From Aculops lycopersici (lineage: Eukaryota > Arthropoda > Arachnida > Trombidiformes > Eriophyidae), in the NCBI GenBank assembly GCA_015350385.1, contig WNKI01000002.1:8913941-8977940 (forward strand): a DNA stretch of 64,000 bases, in the 5' to 3' direction. Below, piece after piece: positions 30,239 through 40,175 of this stretch. A program made the translations under genes and the position numbers. The first letter of the stretch is position 1, and each line of letters starts with the position of its first letter. A model generated the notes under the pieces. The model was not told the origin of the DNA, made no database searches, and worked only from the letters and a program-made list of their open reading frames with translations.

Positions 30239-32467
30239 ATGGAATCCATCGAATGTACAAATATGTGTCCAATATCCAACTGTGAACTCAATACTAAATT
30301 TAATGACAAATGCTACTCGGATTGGAGCAATTCCAATCTAATTGCCATTGTTACTGTTGGCGGTATCTACATCCTCAAACCACAACCTGACATCAGAGAT
30401 GGACCCTTCAAAGTTGAACTCATCCAAAACCCGAACAACCGTTTCCAACATCAGACGACCCTGCAATTTTGGCCAACTTTTGATAGTATGATGCATGTGA
30501 CCAACCATAAACAATATACTGAAATCTACTCGGATCCATCGCTCTTGACCAACATGGAGACGCTCAATACAGAATATTATCCTAGAAGGTTTCGAATGGC
30601 CAAGTGGTCGCCGGTTGTTGAGTCTTACCCAAAAGAATGTTTGCTAGCCACTTTAACACTAGATAACCAGCTGCTTGTTTTCGGCCGCCAAGCAAGCAGT
30701 TGGATAGTTTTTGGCGATTTGTCGAAAGATTATGATGTCGTGTGGTCTCAAGTTTATATTAATGCTGGTGGTGGTGAGACGATGGATTATGAACACATCA
30801 GGAGAAATCTCCTGTCGTTGTCATTTTGCAATATCTGTTGGAAAGAATCGTCTCATGGAAATGGGCCAATTTTGATAGCAGCAACCATTCCCGGCGACCT
30901 AGTTATATGGCAATTCAATCTCAAAACCTACAACAGTAACAACCGAGACCAGATGCAATTTCAAACGATGCTTTTCGACATCAAGATTGTTATTCACACG
31001 GGTATCGAGTACATAAGCACAATGCAACTTCATGAAGGCCTACTCATTGTTTCCTCAAGAGATGGGCAGGTGGTATTGTATGATCTCACAACGAGTTTTA
31101 ACTCTTTTGATAGCTTGAGACCAGCACCGAACACAACAGCAAATATGGAATCAAATGGAACACACATTTCACCAAAAACTTTGAATCTCATAACGATGCC
31201 GCCCACCGCAATTATATGGCATAAAGATAACATTGAAATCTCAGATCTCTACGTTCAAAGGATACCCCCTGACACATTCCGTCTGGTACTCGCTAAATCA
31301 ACAAACATTTGTTGGTCCATCAACAACTACGTCAAGAGACCCGACCAAACAGCAGCAACACTCTCGATAGGAAACTCATTCTCGGCAATAGACGGACTTG
31401 ACCCCAACGTGTGCCTTCACCAATCTCCAGCCACCTGGCTACGTCCAGCCGGAAAGCAAAGAGCTATACTAATAGCTGACGACGGTTCCTTTTTCCAAGT
31501 TGAATTTGTTGCCGACGGGCAGGATGAAACTCCCTCGTTCAATGCAATCAAAACAGGTGGCATTAGTTTGTCTCACATGATACCTAGAGGTTTATGCTGC
31601 TCGCCAAACGGCCACATGATGACAATGGTTGCATCGGTCAACTTTCTCTATGACCCAAGCAAACTTTCAGCTCCAACAAAACTATTATACCTGCCAACAA
31701 CAAGCGATAGAAGATATTTCGTAGAATGTATATATAAGGTTCTGAGTGACGATTGGATTCAGCAAGAAGGTATCACATCTCCTATGGATATTTGTGATCA
31801 AATCGACTACATGAGATCCATATTTCACTCACTATCTTATGAGCAGAACTACGAACTTCAACAAATGTTAAGCCAAGCCATAACTGGTATTGGTATTCCA
31901 AAGAACGAAACTTTGCTAGTGAAACTCAAAATAATAGGCTTTATATATATGAAATTAACAGACATAGGTAAATCCGAAACGGTAGAGTCTGTCTACCAAC
32001 AGATTGATTTGAATGATTTAGTACGAGATGTTATATTAACATGGGAAATTGATAAGATTATTGATGCAACATTATCTATGAACACGACAACCAACGAACT
32101 AAAGACTCAACTATTAGACAGATTAACTCCGGAACAATTCATCTCAATGCGAAATTTCTACTTGTGGCTGTCCTCAAGAAGTCCCGCTAGCTTTATCGCC
32201 GATAAGTTGAAATTTATAGAATCTCATAAGAGATTCTCTGCTAACTGTGACGAAATTTGCTCAATTTGTGAAGCCAAGATTCCATTCGAGTCTGCAAAAT
32301 TTGGAACCTGCTTGAATCAGCACAGATTTGATCGTTGTGCTAGGACATTACTAATTATTGATTCGCAAGATTGCGATCGGTTCACCTGTGAGCATTGCCA
32401 GAGAAGCTACAGGTCCAAACTTTTGTGGCCAACAAAAAATCTTTGGTTGTGCCAATTTTGCCAATAA
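30239..32467 (+). CDS. GTF3C4: GTF3C4/TFIIIC90, RNA polymerase III factor TFIIIC subunit
   Basis: A 742-residue protein. The N-terminal two thirds look like a WD40-type propeller (repeated hydrophobic strands, for example LLATLTLDNQLLVFGRQ, LIAATIPGDLVIWQFNL, LLIVSSRDGQVVLYDL). The C-terminal 70 residues form a TFIIIC-type double zinc motif (CSICEAKIPFES, CLNQHRFDRCARTLL, CEHCQRSY, WLCQFC). TFIIIC90 is part of the A/B-box-binding complex that recruits TFIIIB at tRNA genes, and human GTF3C4 is reported to have acetyltransferase activity. Human GTF3C4 is about 820 residues, so the size fits. The start is the first ATG after an AT-rich leader. Confidence 0.82.
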   Translation: MESIECTNMCPISNCELNTKFNDKCYSDWSNSNLIAIVTVGGIYILKPQPDIRDGPFKVELIQNPNNRFQHQTTLQFWPTFDSMMHVTNHKQYTEIYSDPSLLTNMETLNTEYYPRRFRMAKWSPVVESYPKECLLATLTLDNQLLVFGRQASSWIVFGDLSKDYDVVWSQVYINAGGGETMDYEHIRRNLLSLSFCNICWKESSHGNGPILIAATIPGDLVIWQFNLKTYNSNNRDQMQFQTMLFDIKIVIHTGIEYISTMQLHEGLLIVSSRDGQVVLYDLTTSFNSFDSLRPAPNTTANMESNGTHISPKTLNLITMPPTAIIWHKDNIEISDLYVQRIPPDTFRLVLAKSTNICWSINNYVKRPDQTAATLSIGNSFSAIDGLDPNVCLHQSPATWLRPAGKQRAILIADDGSFFQVEFVADGQDETPSFNAIKTGGISLSHMIPRGLCCSPNGHMMTMVASVNFLYDPSKLSAPTKLLYLPTTSDRRYFVECIYKVLSDDWIQQEGITSPMDICDQIDYMRSIFHSLSYEQNYELQQMLSQAITGIGIPKNETLLVKLKIIGFIYMKLTDIGKSETVESVYQQIDLNDLVRDVILTWEIDKIIDATLSMNTTTNELKTQLLDRLTPEQFISMRNFYLWLSSRSPASFIADKLKFIESHKRFSANCDEICSICEAKIPFESAKFGTCLNQHRFDRCARTLLIIDSQDCDRFTCEHCQRSYRSKLLWPTKNLWLCQFCQ

Positions 32468-33566
32468 ACTTAAGTTAAATATTTTTCTCTTCTAATTCTA
32501 TCATCACGGAAGGTTGTTTTATTGCGAATATTTGACAGCTGATAATCTGGAACATGTCCAGTGGTTTCTTATCAGGTCTCATGATCTTAGTAACTTTCAT
32601 TTGTGGCGCTGATATCATGTGGACAACCACAACATATGAGTGTTATTTGAAGTTTTTTTTGTGTAAATATCCCAGTCTTATCACAAAGAGTTATATAAAT
32701 TGCCACTATCTCATCTCAAACAAACCAGACAGATTTACAAATGATACTATTGATTACACAACAACCCTACATTAATACTAACACTCACACACACACAGAA
32801 ACCGGGGCATCAGATTACCACTATTTAGCAACTATCTAGTCCACTGCAAGCCAATCAATCATACCTGTGCTCGATAGGAGTTGACCCAAGCTACCTATTG
32901 ATTCAGGAGTCCGAATGGTCAGCTACTGAACAAACATTAACCCTAGCTAACTCAAATCATCCAAGCCTCTGGAGGATGTAGATTTAGTTTTACCTCAGAG
33001 GGAATATTTTTTTCGTCTCATTAATCAAAGCAAAGAGATAGAACTCAAGCTAGAACTTAAGTCAACGCTTCGGTTGATCTCGACCACCACCACCACTACT
33101 GCAACCACAAGAACCACAAACACCATCTCGACCAACGAGTCAATGAAACTATCTATGTTTGATAAATGATGTGATGGGACCACCTGAACAGCAACTTGTT
33201 CAGTGGTCTAAGCGCAGAACGCCAATTGGAAGCGAGCGGCTCACTTTCACTATCTGCATGCTAAGTGGTTGCGGTAGTTGGTTGTGGTCGGATGGAAAGA
33301 GATAGATTGCAAGGACGAGCTTTAAGTTGTGGATAGAAAAACTGATAAGAAGGGACATATAATTGCGTATTACTTTTACACTCTTCAAAGCATACTAGCA
33401 AATGACCGGATTCATTTGGAAGGTATCGGTTGAGAATTGAGGGTAAAACGAAACTTAGAATTGTAAAAAGTGATAGTTTTGTTGCTTTGGTTTCTTTCTT
33501 GAAGTCAGTCGACTTTCTGATTAGCAATAAACTAATAATTAAGCCATCTTCTTAATCATCTTTAGT
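32468..33566. other. Intergenic region between GTF3C4 and NAGK
   Basis: 1.1 kb with a CA microsatellite near 32780-32800. A 73-codon frame at 32554 begins with a hydrophobic stretch but has no promoter, poly(A) signal or family support. The right end is the NAGK promoter region; no TATA box is obvious. Confidence 0.4.
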
Positions 33567-35281
33567 ATGACGGAACAACTAGAAACGATGTACTTTGCAG
33601 GTGTCGAAGGGTAAGTCTTCTTGGGGACGTCATTCCTTTTCTAAAAATTTAGAGTAACTTTAGAGAGAATTCTGACATTTTTTCATCTCATCATCTATAA
33701 GTGGAGGCACCGGTTCAAATTTAGTGCTAATCAATGAGAGAGGTGACAAATTGGCCAGTGTAACTGGTCCACCAACAAATCCTCTGGTGAGTATTGAACA
33801 GGTTACTTGATCTAAAAAATACCATCAGCCAGCAATCTCCATCTCAGCCACTAACAAGCTATAATATTTTTCGTTTTCCAAACAGCTCATTGGAAGAGAA
33901 GAAACCTTCAGAAGGATACAGGATATGGTCGAGAGGGCAAAAGCACAAGCTAAACTAGATAAATCTCATAAGATCAAGTCATTGGGCTTGTGCCTAAGTG
34001 GTTTGATCACAGACAATGAATGCGAAACGTTTGCAAACGAACTTTTGGACTTTCTACCACAAATTAGTGAAAATTGTATGGCCGCAAATGATACTGTTGG
34101 CTCGGTTTACACTACTAACTTGAAGGGTGAGTCGGTTGGTCCAATATATATATACAGTTTTTTGGTGAAAAAACGAACAATTCAAGCTAACATTCGATCT
34201 ACTTCCGCTCAATAGCTGGTATCGTCTTGATATCCGGCACCGGATCCAATAGTATACAATTCAACGAAAGCGTAAGTTGCCAGTGCAAATTGATTTGTCC
34301 TGCTAATTTTAGCGACCAAAAACTAATATAACAGCTCCAAAAATATCTTAGGGCCAATTAACCACCTGTGGCGGCTGGGGCCACTTGTTCGGCGACGAGG
34401 GCAGCGCATACTGGATCTCTTGGCGCGCCTACAAGACTTTGCTCGACGACAACGACAACTTTATTGTGGCCAAATATAACACTAAAAGGATTAGAGAGAT
34501 ACTTTGTAGTCATTTCAAGCTGGAAAGCGAGTATCAAATCGGATACTTTTATCAGATGAACGATAAGCGAAACTTTGCGAGCTTGAGCAAAGAATTGTAC
34601 AAATGTAAGTTAGGCATTTGTGTTATAAATTTAACCCTTTTTCGAAGCATTTCGAAGCATTTCCCTTAAACTTATGAAGAGACGCTAACATTCTAACAAA
34701 TGCCCACATTATATCTTCACCAAAAGCTACCAAACTGAAGCAAGACGAGGCTATAGATGACATTTTTTACCAAGCTGGAACCATGTTGGCCAAAAAGGTT
34801 TTGGCACTTCTTCCAAAGGTCGATAAGGTTAGTGATTCACTAGTACTGATGCATTCCTGAGCCAAAACACTTGCTAACTAAACTTGTCCAATCATCATCT
34901 TTTAATGTGTGAAACTCAAACAAATTTCTATACTAGGAGACTCTTGAGGCTGGACTCAATATTGTTTGCGTAGGCGCTGTCTTCAACAGTTGGGATCTAC
35001 TGGAGTCCGGCTTCGTTGGCTTCTTGTCTCAGCATGTAAACAACTTTCGTCTATTAAGACTGATAAAATGTTCAGCTTTCGGTGCTGCTAAGTATGGCGC
35101 CAAAAAGGTGAACGTCGATCTGCCGATCGGACAAACCACGGAGCTACTCTACGCTCACAACTCGACATCAAACGGTTACCTAGTGAATGTGCACCACGTA
35201 AGCGGAGGCGCGACAAATCTTAATGGTCACACAGGCAAAAGCAATGGACATTCCCAATATCAACCACGATTACAGCAGTAG
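33567..35281 (+). CDS. NAGK: N-acetylglucosamine kinase, seven exons
   Basis: Coding exons join(33567..33610,33702..33786,33886..34126,34216..34271,34352..34604,34727..34827,34937..35281), 374 residues. All six introns are 80-122 bases with GT...AG ends, and the reading frame closes exactly. Diagnostic parts in order: the phosphate-binding loop FAGVEGGGTGSNL, INERGDKLASVTGPPTN, SLGLCLSG, the catalytic-base Asp in AANDTVGSV, the sugar-binding GIVLISGTGSN, and CGGWGHLFGDEGSAYWI. NAGK phosphorylates GlcNAc recovered from glycan and chitin turnover to GlcNAc-6-P in the cytosol. The C-terminal 40 residues (Asn/Gly/His-rich) exceed the human protein. Start: first ATG in frame with the P-loop. Confidence 0.95.
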
Positions 35282-35607
35282 CATGATTACCAACAACCTG
35301 TTGCGGATCAAAATTTTACCAAGACAGTTAAAAAGGTCTATCAAAGTCATGTTGTTAAAGTTATGCCCATTAGAGTTATGAGATTACAAATCTTCCTCCA
35401 TAGAATCTTATTTTGTGCTATACTTTGGGTTTTTTTTATTATTTTTGGGTTGATTCTGATTGCATTGGACACAGGGAAATTATATTCACTTTTCGTCTAG
35501 ACATTGATTGCATACTCTTTTGTTCAATAACACACAGGCAACAGGTAACTCAAACCAAATCCTCCTCCCTCGTAACAGGCGTCACTTAAATTACTCAGAC
35601 TTACTAT
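35282..35607. other. Convergent 3' region of NAGK and the mucin-like gene
   Basis: 326 bases of AT-rich 3' flank with T runs near 35430. No coding signal. Confidence 0.5.
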
Positions 35608-37056
35608 CTACCTCCTTCTACTTGCGGTGATTTTCTCGGTCACATCGATGTCGTATACAACATCGAGGCTCGACTTGAACTGCTCGCAAATAGAACACAT
35701 TGACTCGTGCTCAATGATGCAATCGATAGCCTTAGCCTCCGATTCGAACATGCCGCTGGCTTCGAATTCCTCAAATTGAGATAGAATCTTGACCATAAAG
35801 TCGAATTCCTTATCAACACCAATCATTTTTACTACCTTACTATCAAGCTTGGTGCTCATTTTGCTCACGGAGGCCATCATTTTACCAACCTCAGCTAATT
35901 TAACATCTTGCATCTCGAGAGAGGCGCTAGCCTCGGCAAGCTTGTCAGTCATCGAGTACATAACATTGATACTCTCGGCTATTTCCATCGACGATGGGGC
36001 TGGTGTGGTGGTTGGAGCTGGTGTTGTGGCTGGCGCTGCAGACTTGCCCTGACCTCTCAAGTCGATCTCGATGTCAACTTCCTCCTTGAACTTGCCCTCA
36101 GCTGCACAAGGAGCTGGGGTAGTTGTTGGCGCGGGAGTGGTGGTCGGCGCAGGTGTGGTAGTAGGAGCCAGTGTAGTGGTTGGCGCTGGTGTCGTTGTTG
36201 GAGCTGGAGTGGTTGTTGGAGCCGGTGCCTTACACTCTTCGTCAAAGTCGATTTTGATCTTGACATCTTCATGACACTCCTCTTTCATTGCCTTCGGTGT
36301 AGTCGGTGCTGGGGTTGTAGTCGGTGGGGGTGTCGTTGTTGGTGCTGGAGTGGTTGCTGGAGCTGGTGCCTTACACTCTTCGTCAAAGTCGATTTTGATC
36401 TTGACATCTTCATGACACTCCTCTTTCATTGCCTTCGGTGTAGTCGGTGCTGGAGTTGTAGTTGGAGCTGGAGTTGTAGTCGGTGCAGGTGTCGTTGTTG
36501 GTGCTGGAGTGGTTGTTGGAGCCGGTGCCTTACACTCTTCGTCTATATTGATCTTGATCTCAACTTCCTCATGACAGTCACCTGTCACCGCCGCTGCTGT
36601 AGTGGGCGCGGGTGTTGTCGTTGGGGCTGGAGCTGCGGTGGTCTTGGCAGCGGTCTTGATTTCCTCATCGACATCAATGGTGATGTGGATATCACCATCT
36701 GCGTCCTCTGTGATGATGATCTCATCGTGTCCATTTGTTGTGGGTGCAGGTGTGGTGGTGGCTGCTGGTGTGGTGGCGGGTGCAGCAGTGGTGGTTGGGG
36801 CAGGGGTGGTCGGTGGAGGCGCAGTAGCCATTGCTGCCTTACAAGCTTCACACTCATCAACCTTCTTCATGGCCGAATCGCAACTAGCCTCCATCGAGAC
36901 CATCACTTTATTCATAATTCCGACCGCTTGGTCCTTCGCCGCACATCGCTTTAGGATGTGACTGTCGATTGGCGCTAGGTGATAAGCCAGCAAGACGATA
37001 CACGCTACGGCCATTTGCCTATTGGACCTAAGCCTTTTGGATCCTGGATTCTCCAT
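35608..37056 (-). CDS. Secreted mucin-like repeat protein
   Basis: A 482-residue protein. The N-terminus (MENPGSKRLRSNRQMAVACI then VLLAYHLAPIDS) is a signal peptide with a basic lead; Met15 (37014) is an alternative start. Residues about 37-75 form a Cys-containing helical segment (CDSAMKKVDECEACKAAM). The middle is Thr/Pro linker (PTTTPAP units, good O-glycosylation substrate) punctuated by five related acidic modules: DIHITIDVDEE, CHEEVEIKINIDEEC, CHEDVKIKIDFDEEC (twice, nearly identical DNA at 36222-36310 and 36365-36453) and KEEVDIEIDLRG. The C-terminal 125 residues are helical with a CSIC pair. I recognise no named family. A secreted, glycosylated matrix, gut-lining or cuticle role is inferred. 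A minus-strand TATA box lies 132 bases upstream. Confidence 0.8.
   Translation of the reverse strand: MENPGSKRLRSNRQMAVACIVLLAYHLAPIDSHILKRCAAKDQAVGIMNKVMVSMEASCDSAMKKVDECEACKAAMATAPPPTTPAPTTTAAPATTPAATTTPAPTTNGHDEIIITEDADGDIHITIDVDEEIKTAAKTTAAPAPTTTPAPTTAAAVTGDCHEEVEIKINIDEECKAPAPTTTPAPTTTPAPTTTPAPTTTPAPTTPKAMKEECHEDVKIKIDFDEECKAPAPATTPAPTTTPPPTTTPAPTTPKAMKEECHEDVKIKIDFDEECKAPAPTTTPAPTTTPAPTTTLAPTTTPAPTTTPAPTTTPAPCAAEGKFKEEVDIEIDLRGQGKSAAPATTPAPTTTPAPSSMEIAESINVMYSMTDKLAEASASLEMQDVKLAEVGKMMASVSKMSTKLDSKVVKMIGVDKEFDFMVKILSQFEEFEASGMFESEAKAIDCIIEHESMCSICEQFKSSLDVVYDIDVTEKITASRRR
36222..36453. repeat. Tandem duplicated module within the mucin-like gene
   Basis: About 89 bases at 36222-36310 recur almost unchanged at 36365-36453 (143-base period); a diverged third copy starts near 36523. 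Each encodes a CHEDVKIKIDFDEEC-type module plus a Thr/Pro linker. High identity implies recent unequal exchange or conversion. Confidence 0.85.
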
Positions 37057-37187
37057 GGCTACTTTTTATGCTTAACTTTGTATAGTCTACGAATAAAATT
37101 GGATTACCTGGAGATTATCTGGATCACAATGTTGACTATGTATGAGTGATAGTCAATCCAGTTTCTCGACTGGCAAAACCCTCGAGT

Positions 37188-37195
37188 CTTATATA
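37188..37195 (-). promoter_or_regulatory. TATA box of the mucin-like gene
   Basis: TATATAAG on the minus strand, 132 bases upstream of the start codon. Transcription would begin near 37160, and the leader then has no ATG before the chosen start. Confidence 0.6.
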
Positions 37196-37320
37196 TCAAC
37201 CTAAAATCATGAGTTTGAGGTTTAGTCTTGCTCCTATAATTGTTCAATATGGTAGAATCAATTTATTATATGCATGACTAGTTGTAAAGACTTGAGCTAG
37301 GTCTTTGTATTCATAACATT

Positions 37321-38667
37321 TCATTTCTTTTTCCGTCTATTGTTCTTGCCTGTACCTGATGTCGAGGCAGCCTGTTGCACTATTATGTGACTGTCATCCA
37401 TTTCATTCTGTGACACTACGTTCTCGCTAATCGAAGTGTCAATTTTATCACGCGCCTCCAAATAGAACATTAAATCCCTTTGTTGCTCCTCCATTTCAGC
37501 CAATTTGGCATCCTTTTCAATGATCTGACGTTCGAGATCTTTGATCTTTTGTTGGAATTGCTCCTGATTAAGCGTCAAGCACTTGTTGATTTGTTTCTCC
37601 TCATCGTGTTCATTTGAGCTGCTTGCCAATTTAGCTTGCGTCTTTCTGAGTTTCTTATCCAAAGCATTCTTGTCCTTTGTCATTTGTTTAAACTTTTCTT
37701 GCAATTCATCGAGATCCTCTTTAACTTTTCCAAACTCCTCCTTGACATCTTGCACCTCTTTTGCACACTTTTTCTCACAATCTCTTAGAAGCTTTTCATA
37801 ATACTTTCTTTGAGATTCTAATTGTTGAGTGAGGAGATAGGTATACTCTAATTGTACAGCCTCTACCTTTTCCTCGGCCCGACGAAAAGCATCTGCGCCC
37901 TCCACTTCGACTGGCTTGCCATCCGTCTTATTGGCCAACAAACGATGAACATAGTTGTCGCCGGCATAGTCCCAAACTTGATTGTCCGTTAGTTGCATTG
38001 CATATGTATGTTGAGTTTGAGTAAAGTGGTCGTAGGCATGGCCATTGATATATCGACCGCAGGCTACGTAGCCACAAATGATACACATCCAAAGAGACTC
38101 GCCTTCGTGAGAGCAATCCATACATTTACTCTCAACTTGATTCTCTGGCGTTTGGTTATACCTGCACACTGGGCAGGTAGTATCGCTCCACTGGCTTAAA
38201 CAGTGAACGTGGAATGAGTGATTGCATAGTATGGTTATGATACTTTCGACATCAGTATACATTGAATCTTGGCAAACAGTGCAGAATGAGTCTTCGTTGA
38301 TTTTTGCCGGATCCTCAGCAAACGTTTCTACTCTAGTAACATAGATTAGCTTGCACGTATGTTCCTCTAAGGAATTGTATTGTTTACCATCGTAGTTGGC
38401 GTAGAATTGATTGGCTGTCTCCTGGTTGCGAAATGTAAGCAAAACCATGTAAGATGACTCATGGTTCACCTCACGAACAATTCGCGTGTTTTCAATTTCT
38501 GGCATTGAGGGATTAAGAAATTGAATTACATCCCTGACAGTCATAGTTGATGGAACTGCGAGTATACAAATCATCTGACTTGGATCGCCAAAATGCAACA
38601 TCCCCTTGGTTGTCTCCACAGAGTGATTTCCGCATGAGAACAGTTTACCATTTTGAACGGTGGCCAT
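37321..38667 (-). CDS. BRAP: BRAP, BRCA1-associated RING E3 ligase
   Basis: A 448-residue protein. Residues 29-115 match the BRAP2 RRM-like domain (MICILAVPSTMTVRDVIQFL). A C3H2C3 RING lies at 129-168 (CTVCQDSM, CNHSFHVHCLSQW, CPVC). A UBP-type zinc finger follows at about 182-250 (CMDCSHEGESLWMCIICGYV, CGRYINGHAYDH). Residues 265-425 are a long coiled coil and the tail is basic (NNRRKKK). BRAP (IMP) binds nuclear localisation signals in the cytoplasm and modulates Ras-MAPK signalling by acting on KSR. It lacks about 100 N-terminal residues of the 592-residue human protein. It lies 264 bases downstream of the mucin-like gene start on the same strand. Confidence 0.95.
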   Translation of the reverse strand: MATVQNGKLFSCGNHSVETTKGMLHFGDPSQMICILAVPSTMTVRDVIQFLNPSMPEIENTRIVREVNHESSYMVLLTFRNQETANQFYANYDGKQYNSLEEHTCKLIYVTRVETFAEDPAKINEDSFCTVCQDSMYTDVESIITILCNHSFHVHCLSQWSDTTCPVCRYNQTPENQVESKCMDCSHEGESLWMCIICGYVACGRYINGHAYDHFTQTQHTYAMQLTDNQVWDYAGDNYVHRLLANKTDGKPVEVEGADAFRRAEEKVEAVQLEYTYLLTQQLESQRKYYEKLLRDCEKKCAKEVQDVKEEFGKVKEDLDELQEKFKQMTKDKNALDKKLRKTQAKLASSSNEHDEEKQINKCLTLNQEQFQQKIKDLERQIIEKDAKLAEMEEQQRDLMFYLEARDKIDTSISENVVSQNEMDDSHIIVQQAASTSGTGKNNRRKKK

Positions 38668-39278
38668 TGTTTTCTCTTCTTTGAATGAGTGAGATCATGA
38701 AATTGATAATACAATTTATTGCATGATTTGGGTCGATCTGATTATACAATGCACATAAAATTAATATTTGATTCAAACGCACCCATTAGTATAGCCTGAT
38801 GACCAGGTGAGCTTTGAGAGATATTTAGATCTGCTATAGAAATCTGCGTGAAATTTACAGTTTGTTTACATTTTTTAGACCAACGAACGCCTGCAGGCTG
38901 CAGCGCCACAAGCGGCAGTCGCCTCGCGCTTCTTTCGAGGGCTTCCCCGTTGCAAAGACAGGAGCGAATGCAATCTGCAACAGAAGCGGTGGCAGTAAAA
39001 ACCGCAGCGAATGCCGTTGCAAATTTCCCATAGAGTGAACTGATTATGTTGCAATCCTTATTGTGTAAAAATCTCGGCGATCCATTAACGAGAAAACGAA
39101 TGAGCGGACGAATGATGACGATGCCGACAAACATTACCACCAGATAAGACGAAATTTCATGCACGTTATCATTATTAGGAAATGTATAACTATTTTGATG
39201 ATATCACTTATTCACCATCACCATTAGCATATCGTATTATCATTAGAAACACCAGTAACATTATCTTGTTGTTTAATA
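38668..39278. promoter_or_regulatory. Divergent region between BRAP and the EEIG1-type gene
   Basis: 611 bases containing both promoters. A 140-codon minus-strand frame (38742-39164) covers most of it but has no family match and ends just upstream of the BRAP start, so I treat it as chance. A GC-rich patch at 38885-39010 contrasts with the AT-rich flanks. Confidence 0.45.
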
Positions 39279-40175
39279 ATGGGTAAAAAGAAATACTTAT
39301 TTCAAGTTTATCTTGAGCTGGTGGAACTATCAAATGTTGCCTTGAGAAACGAGTACATTTTTGTCAAGATTCGCCAAAAGAATGGCGGCAAGCTCAACTA
39401 CTTATCATCTAAATCTGAAGTCCGAGACCACAAAGTTATTTGGAATGAAAAGATCAACTTTAAGTGTAAAACTCAAGCTAATGCATCAACGGGAATACTG
39501 AATGAATCTTATTTGAGATTCAGTGTTAGAAAGGAATCACGACTTGGCGTGACGCAAAAGTTGGGATTTGTTGATGTTAATTTAAGTGAGTTTGCCGGGT
39601 GCGGCAAACAAAGCGGAAAGTATCTACTTGAAGAGTATAAATCTCACTCTAGATTGGACAACTCAATCCTAAAATTTTTCATTGACATGCAATTGATATC
39701 TGGTGATCCATTATTTAAACGGCATACAAACGTTACGGAAGATGAGCTTGTAAATGCGCAACAATTATCCTCGATGTCTAGTCATCATCAACACCATCAC
39801 CAGTATCAACAAAATCAGCTTCATCTACAGCAATACTTTCCATATGTTACCTCTTCGACAACACCAACACTTACAACATATACACCATCAACAATAGCCA
39901 CCTCATTGGGTCGAGATAATGGCAGCTTGAACATGAACAGCAACAGTCTCAACTTCAACAATCATCATTATGTAAATGTTTCCCACCATTTTGTTAGCGA
40001 TACAATCCGATCCATCTCTACACTCAAAACTCCTTATACTGATGAGAATAAGCTGACTGATTCAACGCGAGTCAACAACGATGTAGCGGTCAACGAAATC
40101 ATAGAGCAAAATCTTCGCTATGCCTCAAGCCTTCCAGATACCAATAAAGGGTTAAGTTTACATGACATCCGATGA
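39279..40175 (+). CDS. EEIG1/FAM102-type NT-C2 domain protein
   Basis: A 298-residue protein. Residues 1-145 match the N-terminal C2 domain of EEIG1/FAM102A-B: KYLFQVYLELVELSNVALRN, EVRDHKVIWNEKINFKCKT, LRFSVRKESRLGVTQKLGFV, NLSEFAGCG, then LDNSILKFFIDMQLISGDPL. The rest is His/Gln/Asn/Ser-rich, with a short conserved-looking tail (VNEIIEQNLRYASSLPDTNK) resembling the end of vertebrate FAM102 (DAIVEKIVQSQDF). The vertebrate protein is an oestrogen-induced adaptor implicated in RANK signalling; C2 domains of this type act in membrane or cytoskeletal attachment. Function in this animal is unknown. Confidence 0.82.
   Translation: MGKKKYLFQVYLELVELSNVALRNEYIFVKIRQKNGGKLNYLSSKSEVRDHKVIWNEKINFKCKTQANASTGILNESYLRFSVRKESRLGVTQKLGFVDVNLSEFAGCGKQSGKYLLEEYKSHSRLDNSILKFFIDMQLISGDPLFKRHTNVTEDELVNAQQLSSMSSHHQHHHQYQQNQLHLQQYFPYVTSSTTPTLTTYTPSTIATSLGRDNGSLNMNSNSLNFNNHHYVNVSHHFVSDTIRSISTLKTPYTDENKLTDSTRVNNDVAVNEIIEQNLRYASSLPDTNKGLSLHDIR

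Noticed and set aside
32554..32775. 73-codon frame with a hydrophobic start
   Set aside because: No TATA box, Cys pattern or poly(A) signal; the hydrophobic stretch alone is not enough to call a secreted peptide.
35908..36954. 348-codon plus-strand frame rich in Trp, Cys and Gly
   Set aside because: It is the antisense shadow of the Thr/Pro repeats of the mucin-like gene.
38742..39164. 140-codon minus-strand frame with a hydrophobic N-terminus
   Set aside because: It fills a divergent promoter, has no family match, loses any signal or membrane logic after residue 35, and ends just before BRAP.
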